Assembly: GCA_016718875.1 (NCBI GenBank)
Contig: JADKBL010000023.1
Location: 1-64,000 of the forward strand
Direction of reading: 5' to 3'
DNA length: 64,000 nucleotides
Origin: Bacteroidota bacterium
GTDB lineage: Bacteria; Bacteroidota; Bacteroidia; Bacteroidales; VadinHA17
The stretch's first letter is position 1; each line of letters opens with the position of its first letter. The position numbers and the translations under genes were made by a program. The notes beneath the pieces are model-generated. The model had not been told where the DNA came from. It made no database searches and was given only the letters and a program-made list of their open reading frames with translations. Of this stretch, positions 29,092-38,501 are shown one piece after another.

Positions 29092-30198
29092 TTACTTTGA
29101 ATTGAGCTGTTGATATAATGCCAGTAGAAAATCACGGTTATCTGCAGTCAGGTAGTTCATTTCGCCTCCCATCCTGGAGAAGGTCTTACAATACCGCAGG
29201 TAATAGGCAGGATTATCTGCCGGTGGTTCACCCTTTTTCCAGTCCCAGTCTGATTCTGCAAGGTCGACTATAAGCATTTTATGATGATCGATATGCCTGT
29301 TCTCCTGAATTGCAAGATTCTGGGCCATCGACAAGGCTTTCTCAAATATCATCGGCGACATAACTGCTGAGCCAAGCGAGATATAAACCCCATGATCAAT
29401 ATTTGTTACACTGTCGGCAAAGGACAAAAAATCGCGCAAGGCACATCTGCCCAGAGCAGCCCCGTGGTTTACAGGATGATTATAAATAATGTCATGTCCG
29501 ATCATCGGATGACTTGTAAACGGAATACCAAGTTCATATGCTGCAGCCTGTACAGAATATTGTTTAAAAGGATGCTTAACAGACATGAAACCGGACTTTA
29601 ATCCTAACCTTGAAATTACCCCTGCCAGATCGACTGCAGCGGCTGAAAGTTCTGGTTCTGATTTCATATGGGACGAGGCAATATCATACAATGAGCTGAT
29701 ATCCGGAATATGCAACCCCTCCTGTGAGATCATCTTCCCGACAGATTCACCATAACCGAGACCTTCATATGCACCAATTATCAAAGCAAGGTTAATGAAG
29801 AATCCTGTCTCTTCCCAGATTCCAAACTGACCGAGCTTAACATTTTCCTTTACATCTTCGCTTGATTCGCCCTGGTATGCAAACTCCCAGTCATGTATTA
29901 TTCCGGCTCCGTTTGTTGCCAGGTGTGAAAGCCAGCCTTCCTTCATTAGCGCTATTAGAGTTGGAGCCATCCCGTTTTTTATTGTATGGGCACCAAATGC
30001 AAGGATAACGGATCTCTTCTTTTCTCTTGCGAGTTTTATATTTTCTGCAGTCTGTTTTATAAGCAATTCCGCTGATGCTGAAATATTTCCAGGCTTCTTA
30101 GTAACAGGTATATGGTCGTTACCGATATAAACCTTATTTTTTCTTCCTGACAGTTTCTTAATTAAAAGCCTGTTCCGGTCCAATTCCTTATGAGCCAT
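29092..30198 (-). CDS. Conserved protein of unknown family in sugar cluster
   Basis: 368 residues, no signal peptide or membrane span. I do not recognise a characterised family. Conserved-looking points are VILAFGAHTIKNGMAPTLIA, LATNGAGIIHDWEFAYQG, GQFGIWEETG, GIPFTSHPMIGHDIIYNHP, GVYISLGSAVMSPMIFEKAL and DHHKMLIVDLAESDWDW. The pattern of a Gly-rich loop after a beta strand (ATNGAG) and the later 'FTSHPMIGHD' segment recall, weakly, the NAD-binding fold of deoxyhypusine synthase, but that is inference. It sits 8 bp after the PfkB-HAD fusion and just before the epimerase, so it very likely acts in the same sugar pathway. Confidence 0.6.
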   Translation of the reverse strand: MAHKELDRNRLLIKKLSGRKNKVYIGNDHIPVTKKPGNISASAELLIKQTAENIKLAREKKRSVILAFGAHTIKNGMAPTLIALMKEGWLSHLATNGAGIIHDWEFAYQGESSEDVKENVKLGQFGIWEETGFFINLALIIGAYEGLGYGESVGKMISQEGLHIPDISSLYDIASSHMKSEPELSAAAVDLAGVISRLGLKSGFMSVKHPFKQYSVQAAAYELGIPFTSHPMIGHDIIYNHPVNHGAALGRCALRDFLSFADSVTNIDHGVYISLGSAVMSPMIFEKALSMAQNLAIQENRHIDHHKMLIVDLAESDWDWKKGEPPADNPAYYLRYCKTFSRMGGEMNYLTADNRDFLLALYQQLNSK

Positions 30199-30206
30199 AG
30201 TAATTG

Positions 30207-32105
30207 TTAAATATTTAACAGACCAAGCAAAGCATCCTGTTTTGAAAAATCAGGAATGACGATATCAGCACCAGCCTTTATCAGTCGTTCCCGCTTCTTC
30301 TCATTCAATCCAAACCGCATCATCTCATTGCTGGCAACACCGATAGTAATTCCATGACGCTTGTGTGTTTCCCTTATCTCCACGGGACCGTCACCGAAAG
30401 TGGCAACTTTTCCGGAGCCAGACTCACCCAGAGAATCAAGTATCCTGTCGAGTACGATCTTTTTTGCCTCTTTGGTTATATCCCCAACAGCACCATAAAT
30501 TCTTCCCTCAAAAAGGTGAGCATAACCAAGTATTTCCGCCTCCCTTTTTACATCTTCAATATCAGTGCCGCTCGCAAGATAAAGCTTAATACCCTTTTCA
30601 CTTAATTTTTGAAGAAAAGGAACAGCCCCTTTTAATGTAAGGTCATCAACTGAAAGTTCACCTCTTTTTAACTTAATGATCCTGGAATCTACCATCTTCA
30701 TCAGTTCATCATTATAGAGCTGCTTATAGCCAAACTCATCCAGAATCTTATCTTCATCAACAAATCCGAATTCTCTGACAAGCCCGACCAATCCTTTCAT
30801 CTGAACAAGCGTTTGAATACCGGTTGTTTTGTCAATATATTCATCAACTCTGGCTCTGACTTTCCGGAATACTGATTCATCTGCGGTATCGAACTTATTG
30901 CCAAGTATGGCTCTGATCATCACAGGTGCCATGATATTTTCCCATCCCTCCCTCAGCGTGGAAATTGTACCATCATGGTCAAATATTGCATGCTCTATCC
31001 GGGGTTTTTCTTTCCGGCTTGTAATAATTTCTATCTCAGTATCCGGCAGATAACTGGCAAATCTTACATTTTCAGCAAGCTCAGAAGAATAAATAAAATC
31101 AGGGTCTTGTCCTATTGCAAGGATCTCTTCAGGAGTAGCCGTACCTGTCTGGAAAAGTTTCTGTACTGTTACTCCCGCAACAAATGTGCCTGTCAATGCG
31201 GCATCCTTCATACTGTATCCTGCTGCAAGTGCTGAAGCTGAACCTGCAAGGTAACTGTCGCCGGCACCTACAGTATCGACTTTGGAAAGTATCATCAGAC
31301 CTGGTATCTCAGATATGCCGGTGTCATCAATTGTAACAGATCCTTTGCTTCCCCTGGTAATGAAAACCGGCTTATGAAATCTTTTAAAAAGCTCCTTCGC
31401 AAATGAGGATGCCTCAGAGTATGTAATGGCTTCATCAGGTTTACGTACCACACCGCAAAGCCTTGCTGCTTCAGTATCATTCATCTTGCGTATTGTCCCA
31501 TCATAAAAATCATTGAAACTCCGGCTGTCAGTAATGAAGAGTTTTTCAGGAAATTTTCTGATTACATCCAAAAGCATCTTCTTAAATAAGTCAGTATGAA
31601 TGCCTGAAGGAACCTGCTGATTTATAATTATAACATCAGCTTCGGGTATCTCCTTTTTAAGATTTGAGATCAGGAGCCCTGCTGTAGCTTCCGAGAGGTG
31701 ATTATAATTCCCGAAATCAACTCTGTTAAGTTCTCTCTCTTCTATGTAAGGTTTCGCATAAGTATGTGTGTACCAATCACTGGTCTGTACCAGCATATTT
31801 CCGGTTTTGATACCGGTTTCCTTCATTATCCTTAACATTTCAGTCCCGAAAGGATCAGGTCCGATAACTCCGAATGCCCTTATATCCTTTACTCCCATTG
31901 CAGCCAGATTATTTGTAACATTGCCTGCTCCGCCCAGAGAATAACGCTGCTCTCTGACTGGTCTCGTCACCTCATTAGTCTCAATCGATATTTCGCTCAT
32001 CGCTTCATCTATAAACCAATATGCATCGAGACAGAAATCACCCAATACTATAATTCTGACAGAACTTATATCACTCAGTATCTTTTTCAGCTTTTCCTTA
32101 TCCAT
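30207..32105 (-). CDS. PfkB-family sugar kinase fused to HAD phosphatase
   Basis: 632 residues from ATG 32105 (MDKEKLKKILSDISSVRIIV); the TTG at 32132 is a weaker choice. Residues ~15-335 are a ribokinase/PfkB kinase like the kinase half of HldE: LGDFCLDAYWF, SLGGAGNVTNNLAAMG (57-71), LFITDSR and the catalytic DTVGAGDSYLAG (277-288, D283). Residues ~370-632 are a HAD hydrolase: nucleophile D376 and acid D378 in FDHDGT, ASGTD (511-515), and the acidic motif FGDGPVE (570-576). A kinase and a phosphatase on one chain recall HldE plus GmhB, which add a 1-phosphate and remove a 7-phosphate from heptose. The cytoplasmic substrate is unknown. Between a GH38 gene and the unknown-family gene. Confidence 0.88.
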   Translation of the reverse strand: MDKEKLKKILSDISSVRIIVLGDFCLDAYWFIDEAMSEISIETNEVTRPVREQRYSLGGAGNVTNNLAAMGVKDIRAFGVIGPDPFGTEMLRIMKETGIKTGNMLVQTSDWYTHTYAKPYIEERELNRVDFGNYNHLSEATAGLLISNLKKEIPEADVIIINQQVPSGIHTDLFKKMLLDVIRKFPEKLFITDSRSFNDFYDGTIRKMNDTEAARLCGVVRKPDEAITYSEASSFAKELFKRFHKPVFITRGSKGSVTIDDTGISEIPGLMILSKVDTVGAGDSYLAGSASALAAGYSMKDAALTGTFVAGVTVQKLFQTGTATPEEILAIGQDPDFIYSSELAENVRFASYLPDTEIEIITSRKEKPRIEHAIFDHDGTISTLREGWENIMAPVMIRAILGNKFDTADESVFRKVRARVDEYIDKTTGIQTLVQMKGLVGLVREFGFVDEDKILDEFGYKQLYNDELMKMVDSRIIKLKRGELSVDDLTLKGAVPFLQKLSEKGIKLYLASGTDIEDVKREAEILGYAHLFEGRIYGAVGDITKEAKKIVLDRILDSLGESGSGKVATFGDGPVEIRETHKRHGITIGVASNEMMRFGLNEKKRERLIKAGADIVIPDFSKQDALLGLLNI

Positions 32106-32142
32106 AATTAACTGTTTTCCATACTTATTCAAAATTCAATCA

Positions 32143-34702
32143 CTACTCTTCGAGCAGGTTGACCTCATGAATTTCCTTTGTGTTAAGATTCAGACGCAGT
32201 GTTTTAATCTCACATGGCCTGAAATTTCCTGACCATTTTAGTTCAGCAAAACGAAGATCAACAGTTGCCTGAGTTCCTGATCCTGATGTTTCTACACACC
32301 TTATTATTATATCTTCACCTTTTTCCGAAAGTTTAACTGCAGTCACATTTACATCTTTAGCATCAACTGAGATGAAGGAACCGGATTTTGGCATTGTTCC
32401 TCCATGAATTCCCTGGTAAATTGGAACCGGCGGAGAAATAAATTCATCTGCGATCCTCGGAATATTTATCTCTTTCCAGGTATCTGCATGCGGTACAAGC
32501 AGCATTCTGAAAGTCTGAATGCCCTGATCCATCCAGAGATGCTCTTCTGCCATATCAAGAACCTTTGGATTGTGATGTGCATAAACAGCTGACCTTGCAA
32601 CTGAGATTCGCATGTCATTTCCATTGACACTGTACCCGTATTTGGCATCATTAATAACAGTCAGACCACATCTGCTGCCACTTTTCAGACCACTCAGATC
32701 AATCCATCTCTGTCCGGGATCCTCATCACCATTGGTAGCGCGAACGATATGTCCATAAGGTGTTTCATATGTCGCTGCCGGCGATTCCACATTAACAGGA
32801 AAAGAGAACTTAAGCATTTTAAGATGTTCGTGCCAGTCCAGTGTGATCTTGGCCTCAAGGTGGCGGGAACCTGAATAGAGAGTCCAGTCTATTGTCAGAC
32901 CTGAATTACCATATCCTGACCTGACTCTGATCTTTGTTCTTAAAGGGCCATTCTCCAGTATTTTGAAAGTAGCATTTCCAAAAGAAGCTATTTCATTTGA
33001 GAAAGATTTGATATCGTGGCTCCAGGTATCGCTGGGATCATCAATTATTACTGCTTTACAGCCTGTGGAACCACCTGCAAAAACCTCTTTTCCTTTTTCC
33101 TTGTCATAAATACCAATGCTGCCGTTCTCAGAAAAATAAACTTTCAGGAATTCATTTTCAATAAAATTTCCTTCAGCTTTTACTGTCGACTTTAATCCGG
33201 CGGGGTCTCCGTCAAAGAGCCGGATCTGGCGATAACCAAAAGCAGGGATAGCAGTATTGACAACAAGCTTTTTCCGGCTGCCTGTCTCAGTTGATCCGGG
33301 TGCCCACTGATGAAGGAGAGGATTACCCTTTTCATCCTCAACACGCGATGATTTAAGATATTTCCCCTGATTGAAATCGTACTCAATATTTGAATTGACT
33401 TCCCATGCATGCGGATTGAAAACAATCATATACTGTGAAGCGGGATCCTCTGCAGGCACCTGCCACTCAAGTTTCTGGACCGCAAGAACAGTTGCCTGGC
33501 TTGCAATGTCGAGAGCATATCCGTGCCCTTCACGGGCTGTCTGTGAATGCTCATAAAGTGATGTACCGGCAAGGCTGTCGTGGAACTGGAGAAAGAGAAC
33601 ACGGTGCCATGCTTCCGATAACTCTTTATACGGATATTTTGCTCCCCACACTTTTGATCCTACGGATGCTATTTTTTCTGCAGTTACAAGTGCAGCCTCC
33701 GACATCCTGTTATTTTTCTTTATCTCCCATTCTGCTGTATAACAACCTGCTGCATGATGCTGTAGATCGTCCTTAACAACAGGCAGATTGAGTTTTTTAT
33801 CATCCCTTATCTCCTTAAAATAATTGTCTGTAGTGCTGAAGAAAACAACAGGTGCACCCTTTTCAGTTTTAAGTGCTTCAATCGATTTTATGCTCTCTTT
33901 TGTGGCTCCTCCCCCATGATCGCCTACACCATAATATCCCATAAATGATTTCATTGGCTGACCAACGGCCTGTTCAATGATACCTTTTATCCGGTTATTT
34001 ACAGATCCGCCATCATTATAACTCATCTGTATCCTGTAGGTCAATACCCTCGTACCATCAGGACCTTCCCACCAGAACAGGTCAGCCGGTATTGTTTTTT
34101 CCTTTGGACCCGGTCGCATAAAGATATAGTTCTCCATCCCCTGCAGCTTAATGATTTGCGGCAGAGTAGAGTATGTCCAAAAGAATCGGGATTTGTTGCA
34201 ACAACTGATCTGCGCCTAATAGTCTTTCAAATGTAAGCTGCCCATACAATCCCTGGCGCACCATAGCCTCACCCGAAGGGATATTCATATCAGGCTCAAC
34301 CCACCAGCCTCCCACAAGGTCCCACCTTCCCTCCTCAACACGTTTCCGGATCTCAGAAAGCATTGCGGGATCATTGTCAGCAATCCACTGAAAGAACTGT
34401 GCGGAACTTGTGGTAAAGGTAAAATCAGGAGTCTCATTCATTCTGTCGAGAGCCGATCTGAAAGTACTGTGAACAACTGCGACACCTTCAGCCCATGACC
34501 AGAGCCAGACCGGATCAATATGGCCGTGACCTATCATATGAAACCTGTACTTTGGAGCATCTTTGGGCCAGCCTTCACTTTTCTGATTATCAATTGAAAA
34601 TAGTCCTGAAACCGGACCAGCCGCAATGAATAAAGATCCTGCAGCAGCATTGCCTATGAATTCGCGGCGTGATATATGCCCGAAACTGATTTTCTTACCC
34701 AT
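32143..34702 (-). CDS. GH38 alpha-mannosidase, exported (two frameshifts)
   Basis: Large retaining, zinc-dependent alpha-mannosidase. N-terminus MGKKISFGHISRREFIGNAA is a Tat-type signal (RR at 12-13). The zinc site is HGHID (59-63) in HMIGHGHIDPVWLWSW. Two lost bases near 34215 and 34170 break the frame; the bridging sequence in the middle frame reads VVATNPDSFGHT, the region of the GH38 nucleophile Asp. The remainder (from LQGMENYIFMRPG) has LQFHDSLAGTS and the C-terminal beta domains. Restored length about 853. It lies between the SIS and kinase-phosphatase genes and may release mannose-like sugars for them. Confidence 0.87.
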
Positions 34703-34707
34703 TATAT

Positions 34708-35352
34708 TTACTTTTTATTGCCGAATAATGAAGTCTCAACGATCAGACAAAGTGCATGGTAAACAGGAAGATGCAGCTCCTGGACATATGCTGTGCTTTT
34801 TCCCGGAACATTAATAATGATATCACACTGCGAAGCTATTTTTCCGCCTGTCTCTCCTGTCAATCCGATTACAGTCATCCCCTTTGCTTTTGCAGTTATT
34901 ATTGCATCGATTATGTTTTGTGAATTTCCTGATGTGGTCAAAGCCAGAAGCACATCCCCTTCATTGCCATAACCAATCACCTGCTGGGCAAATATAAGAT
35001 CGGCATCAGTATCATTTGCTATTGCTGATATCAATCCGCTGTGAGCTGAAAGTGATATTGCTGGAAGTCCCTGCTGGAGTTTTTCAGAAAGATATTTTCC
35101 CCTCTCCCCTCCTTTAACTATCAGCTCATTCTTAATTTTTCGACTATTTTTCGTTTTGTTCGAAGCCTTTCATAAGCTCACCAACAATATGATCAGAATC
35201 GGAGGAGCTTCCTCCGTTTCCCCATACGAGTACCTTTCCCCATGCTTATAGCAGGATATAAGGCAATCTGCAGCTTTCCCTATTTTATCCTTCACCTGCA
35301 TCAGTTGCGGATATCGTTCCACAAGTTCATTGAGCTGACTATGTTTTTCCAC
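34708..35352 (-). CDS. SIS-domain sugar isomerase, GmhA-like (three frameshifts)
   Basis: Phosphoheptose-isomerase-type protein. It starts MEKHSQLNELVERYPQLMQV at 35352. Restoring lost bases near 35238, 35154 and 35138 gives the hallmark GNGGSSSDSDHIVGELMKGF (GmhA has CGNGGSASDAQH), then an intact C-terminal half with FAQQVIGYGNEGDVLLALTTSGNSQNI, IGLTGETGG and CDIIINVPGKSTAYVQELHL. GmhA converts sedoheptulose-7-phosphate to a heptose-7-phosphate. With the HldE-like kinase-phosphatase fusion it suggests a heptose-style activation route. First gene of the operon, 91 bp after the MFS gene. Confidence 0.8.
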
Positions 35353-35443
35353 TAATTATGTTTTAAGTTATTTCGTATGCAAGGGTTAAGGTAAATAAAA
35401 AATCAATAATTCAGTCTGATTCAATTAACTTTGAATGAATTAC

Positions 35444-36686
35444 CTAATCATCAGTTTTATTGGCTGTTTCCGGATGGAGCAGAAGTAATTGAAGTGTTAT
35501 AGCCGCCACGACAAATAGAGCAAGGATGGCAATATCCCTGCTCAGATTTCCGGAATCGGCTGATTTACCCAACATAGTTGTAATTACTGCTCCGGAAGAT
35601 ATTCCTGCAAGATTCATTAAACCATACCCTGTTGCCCGGTGGCGGGGTGATGCAAACTGACATAAAATAGGCATGCAATTCACATCAAACATTCCGAAAC
35701 CCAATCCAAAAAGAGAAGCCCCGCCAAGAATTGTCAGATAACCGGTACCAAATCCAAGCATCAATACTGCCGGAATTGTAAGAGCCAGGCCAACAGCCCC
35801 GGTATAGATCCTTCCCCTCATGGAATGACGCATCCATCTGTCGGCCGTAATACCTCCTGCAAGAACGCCAATAAGGGCCGATAATGCAATGGTAATTGTT
35901 GATACAGGACCAGCTACTTCCATCCTTATGTTCAGGTTTTCCGACAGCAGTGTTGGCAGTCAGTTCTTGGTGGCCCATCCCGGCAGACTGGGAGCAGAAA
36001 AATAGAAAAGTATTACCCAGAACGACAGACTTCCAAGCAATACTCCAACGCCGTTTATTGATTCCCTGAAGCGTTTCCAAAGAGAATCTGAAGAGCCTGT
36101 TTCTAATATATAGGCCTTCTTCTCTTCAAGAAAAAGGATAAGCACAACGCTGTAAATTACACCTGCCAGACCAAAAAGGAAGAAAGTGGTCTGCCATGAA
36201 AAACTACCTGCAATTGTTGCTCCAAACCCACCAAGGGCCTGCCCAAGATAAATACCTGTCATATGAATCCCGATTGCAAATGACCTGTTTTTCCCCTGAT
36301 GATAATCGGCAATAAGAGACAATCCTGCAGGCATATAGAATGCCTCACTCACACCCATTACTGCACGCAAAGCATATAACTGATCATAAGTTTTCGCAAA
36401 ACCCATTAATAATGTTACCCCCGACCATACAAAAAGACTTATTATTATTAGCCATTTACGGTTGAGCCTGTCGGCAATAATACCTGAAACAGGACTCATC
36501 AAAGCATAGATCCACAGGAAAATTGCCATCAGGCGCCCGAAGTTTGCAGCAGTCTGAAGTTCCGCAATATCAACCATCATCGATGGCTTCCATTGTCGAC
36601 AGCATCTGACGGTCAATATAATTAAGAAGTGCTACAAACCAGAGCAGCCCTACTACAAGCCATGGATAGTATTTCTTATTCTGCAT
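35444..36686 (-). CDS. MFS transporter (one frameshift, one internal TGA)
   Basis: Major facilitator transporter, about 413 residues, start MQNKKYYPWLVVGLLWFVALL at 36686, then NYIDRQML. An extra base near 36589 shifts the frame into SMMVDIAELQTAANFGRLMAIF. Motif A-like GIIADRLNRKWLI and ALRAVMGVSEAFYMPAGLSLIADY are present. A TGA at 35960-35962 stands where Trp is expected (ATKN-W-LPTLLSENL); the same frame then continues to the end at 35444. It is close to the sialate/hexuronate-type MFS carriers. A sugar acid or sugar import role fits the cluster, but the substrate is unknown. Confidence 0.85.
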
Positions 36687-36753
36687 TTTTAAATATATAC
36701 ATTTATTGTTCAATTAATTTGTAAATTCCCGCAAAAAGAGATCAGATACATCT

Positions 36754-37992
36754 ATGAATTCAAGAGATATTTTGCTTCAGGCAATAAATCACAAGACTCC
36801 GGGCAGACTTCCTGTTGACCTAGGAAGTGCAACAGTTACAGGCATATCTGCCATAGCTTATAATAATTTGAAAAAGCATCTGGGAATAGATAAACCCACA
36901 AAAGTTTTCGATGTTGTTCAGCAGCTTGCAAATGTTGATATGGAAGTCATCGATCTTCTGGGTGTTGATGCGCTTGATATTAACAGGATTGCAGCTGAAG
37001 GTGGCGACTGGTACGACGTTGAACTTGTTGATGGCAGCAAGGCGCAGTTCCCCGGCTGGTACAGACCGATAAAAGACAGAGATGGATCGTGGTATACTGT
37101 TGATAATGAAGGAACAATGCTTTCACGAAAAGCCTCAGGGGCAGCATTTTACGACCAGATGTATTACCCTTATGAGAAAGGATATCCTGAAAATCTTTCT
37201 GACCTTAACAAAGCACTTAAAAAGATCAGCTGGGTGGTTCACTCACACGCTTCAAACCTGAACACTGCAGAGCTCAGGGAAAGAATAATCAGCCTTAAGG
37301 AATCAACGGGCAAAGCCATGGTAATGTCGGGGGGTGTGAAGCTCCTCGAACTGGGTTTTTTCATCAGAAGGATGGATAACTTTCTAATGGACCTGATGAC
37401 AGACGAGCCAAAACTATCTGAAATGCTTGACCTGCTTGTTGATATGCATATGGCAGGATTGGAAAAGAAGTGTCAGAATCTTGGTGATATAGTAGATGTT
37501 ATAAGGTTTGGCGATGATCTGGGAATGACCTCCGGACCATTCATCGACCTGGATACCTTCCGTAAACACTTCAAGCCAAGATACAAAGTGCTGTGCGATT
37601 ATGTGAAGAAAAACACCAATATGAAGATCTTCATGCATTCCTGCGGAAGCGTAAGACAATTCATTCCTGATTTCATTGATGTCGGCATCGACATACTCAA
37701 CCCGGTGCAGACCAACTGTTATGATATGGCCGCTGTTGAACTCAAAAAAGAGTTTGGAAAGGATATCACCTTCTGGGGAGGTGGTGTGGATACGGCCTCA
37801 GTTCTGAACAGGGCGACGCCTGAAGAGGTACGAAAGGATGTTTTAAATCGTTGTGAGATATTCTCAAAAGACGGCGGATTTGTTTTTTCACCTATCCATA
37901 ATATTCTCTCAGAAGTTCCTCCGGAAAATATCCTTGCCGCATATAATGCAGTTAAAGAATTCAACGGAGGAAGATTTGGAGGGGGGAGGTGA
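36754..37992 (+). CDS. Uroporphyrinogen decarboxylase-like (URO-D/MtaA family) protein 1
   Basis: 412-residue TIM-barrel protein: RLPVDLGSATVTGISAIAYNN near the start, RFGDDLGMTSGPFI, FMHSCGSVRQFIPDFIDVGIDILNPVQ (written in parts: FMHSCGSVRQF and GIDILNPVQ), and TFWGGGVDTASVL. Family members include heme-pathway decarboxylases and corrinoid-dependent methyltransferases such as MtaA and CmuA. The HSCG cysteine, a zinc ligand in methyltransferases, favours the latter, but no corrinoid protein is nearby. Close paralogue of the gene at 39717. The last residues (GGRFGGGR) come from G-rich repeat DNA. Confidence 0.83.
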   Translation: MNSRDILLQAINHKTPGRLPVDLGSATVTGISAIAYNNLKKHLGIDKPTKVFDVVQQLANVDMEVIDLLGVDALDINRIAAEGGDWYDVELVDGSKAQFPGWYRPIKDRDGSWYTVDNEGTMLSRKASGAAFYDQMYYPYEKGYPENLSDLNKALKKISWVVHSHASNLNTAELRERIISLKESTGKAMVMSGGVKLLELGFFIRRMDNFLMDLMTDEPKLSEMLDLLVDMHMAGLEKKCQNLGDIVDVIRFGDDLGMTSGPFIDLDTFRKHFKPRYKVLCDYVKKNTNMKIFMHSCGSVRQFIPDFIDVGIDILNPVQTNCYDMAAVELKKEFGKDITFWGGGVDTASVLNRATPEEVRKDVLNRCEIFSKDGGFVFSPIHNILSEVPPENILAAYNAVKEFNGGRFGGGR

Positions 37993-38008
37993 GAGTGGAG
38001 GTGAATGT

Positions 38009-38064
38009 GATATGAGAGGTGAGATATGAGAGGTGAGATATGAGAGGTGAGATATGAGAGCTGA
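38009..38064. repeat. Left tandem array (14-bp unit) of the four-helix-bundle cassette
   Basis: Four direct copies of GATATGAGAGGTGA (38009, 38023, 38037, 38051; the last has C for G at one position). The half-unit ATATGAG also occurs, in inverted orientation, on the other side of the small gene that follows. Confidence 0.92.
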
Positions 38065-38089
38065 GAATTTGAAATAAATATTTTAAAAT

Positions 38090-38464
38090 ATGAGTAAAGT
38101 AGGTAGTTTTAAGGATTTGATAGTATATCAGAAAGCTTATAAACTTGCTATGGAGATATTTGAAATTTCGAAAAGATTTCCTAAGGAAGAAACATACTCA
38201 CTGACAGACCAAATTCGCCGCTCTTCAAGATCAGTAACCTCATGCATTTCCGAAGCCTGGGCAAAAAGGAGATACGAGAAAGCCTTCACAAGCAAACTTT
38301 CTGATTCCTTGGGTGAAGAATATGAAACTGAAAACTGGCTTGATTATTCTACTGATTGTAAATACATTGAAAAAGAAACCCAAACAAGATTATTAAAAGA
38401 ATATGAAGAAGTTAGGAAAATGCTGATTTCAATGATTAACAATCCAGAGAAATGGTGTACTTAA
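38090..38464 (+). CDS. Four-helix-bundle protein (S23 / 23S rRNA intervening-sequence type)
   Basis: 124 residues: FKDLIVYQKAYKLAMEIFEISKRFPKEE, given here as FKDLIVYQKAYKLAM and FPKEETYSLTDQIRRSSRSV, then CISEAWAKRRYEKAF and EYEEVRKMLISMINN. These are the marks of the S23 ribosomal/IVP family, a four-helix bundle related to the Avd protein of diversity-generating retroelements. The function of free-standing copies is unknown. The gene is framed by inverted heptamer arrays (38009-38064 and 38467-38501) and has its own base composition, A-rich. It separates two convergent URO-D-family genes and looks inserted. Confidence 0.88.
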   Translation: MSKVGSFKDLIVYQKAYKLAMEIFEISKRFPKEETYSLTDQIRRSSRSVTSCISEAWAKRRYEKAFTSKLSDSLGEEYETENWLDYSTDCKYIEKETQTRLLKEYEEVRKMLISMINNPEKWCT

Positions 38465-38466
38465 GA

Positions 38467-38501
38467 CTCAAATCTCATATCTCATATCTCAAATCTCATA
38501 T
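38467..38501. repeat. Right heptamer array, inverted relative to the left one
   Basis: Five heptamers in a row: CTCAAAT, CTCATAT, CTCATAT, CTCAAAT, CTCATAT. Read on the other strand they are ATATGAG or ATTTGAG, the core of the left array. The stop codon of the URO-D gene at 38489-39547 lies within it. Confidence 0.92.

Noticed and set aside
11566..35962. UGA read as tryptophan (alternative genetic code)
   Set aside because: TGA is the regular stop of leuB, hisG, hisC, hisA and others, and normal TGG codons are abundant.
26196..36686. Classical polysaccharide utilisation locus
   Set aside because: There is no SusC/SusD pair, no hybrid two-component regulator and no ECF sigma/anti-sigma pair in this region.
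38009..38064. CRISPR or minisatellite coding region
   Set aside because: Units are directly adjacent without spacers, and no meaningful ORF spans them.
38090..38464. Diversity-generating retroelement accessory (Avd)
   Set aside because: The family is related, but no reverse transcriptase or template/variable repeat is present nearby.
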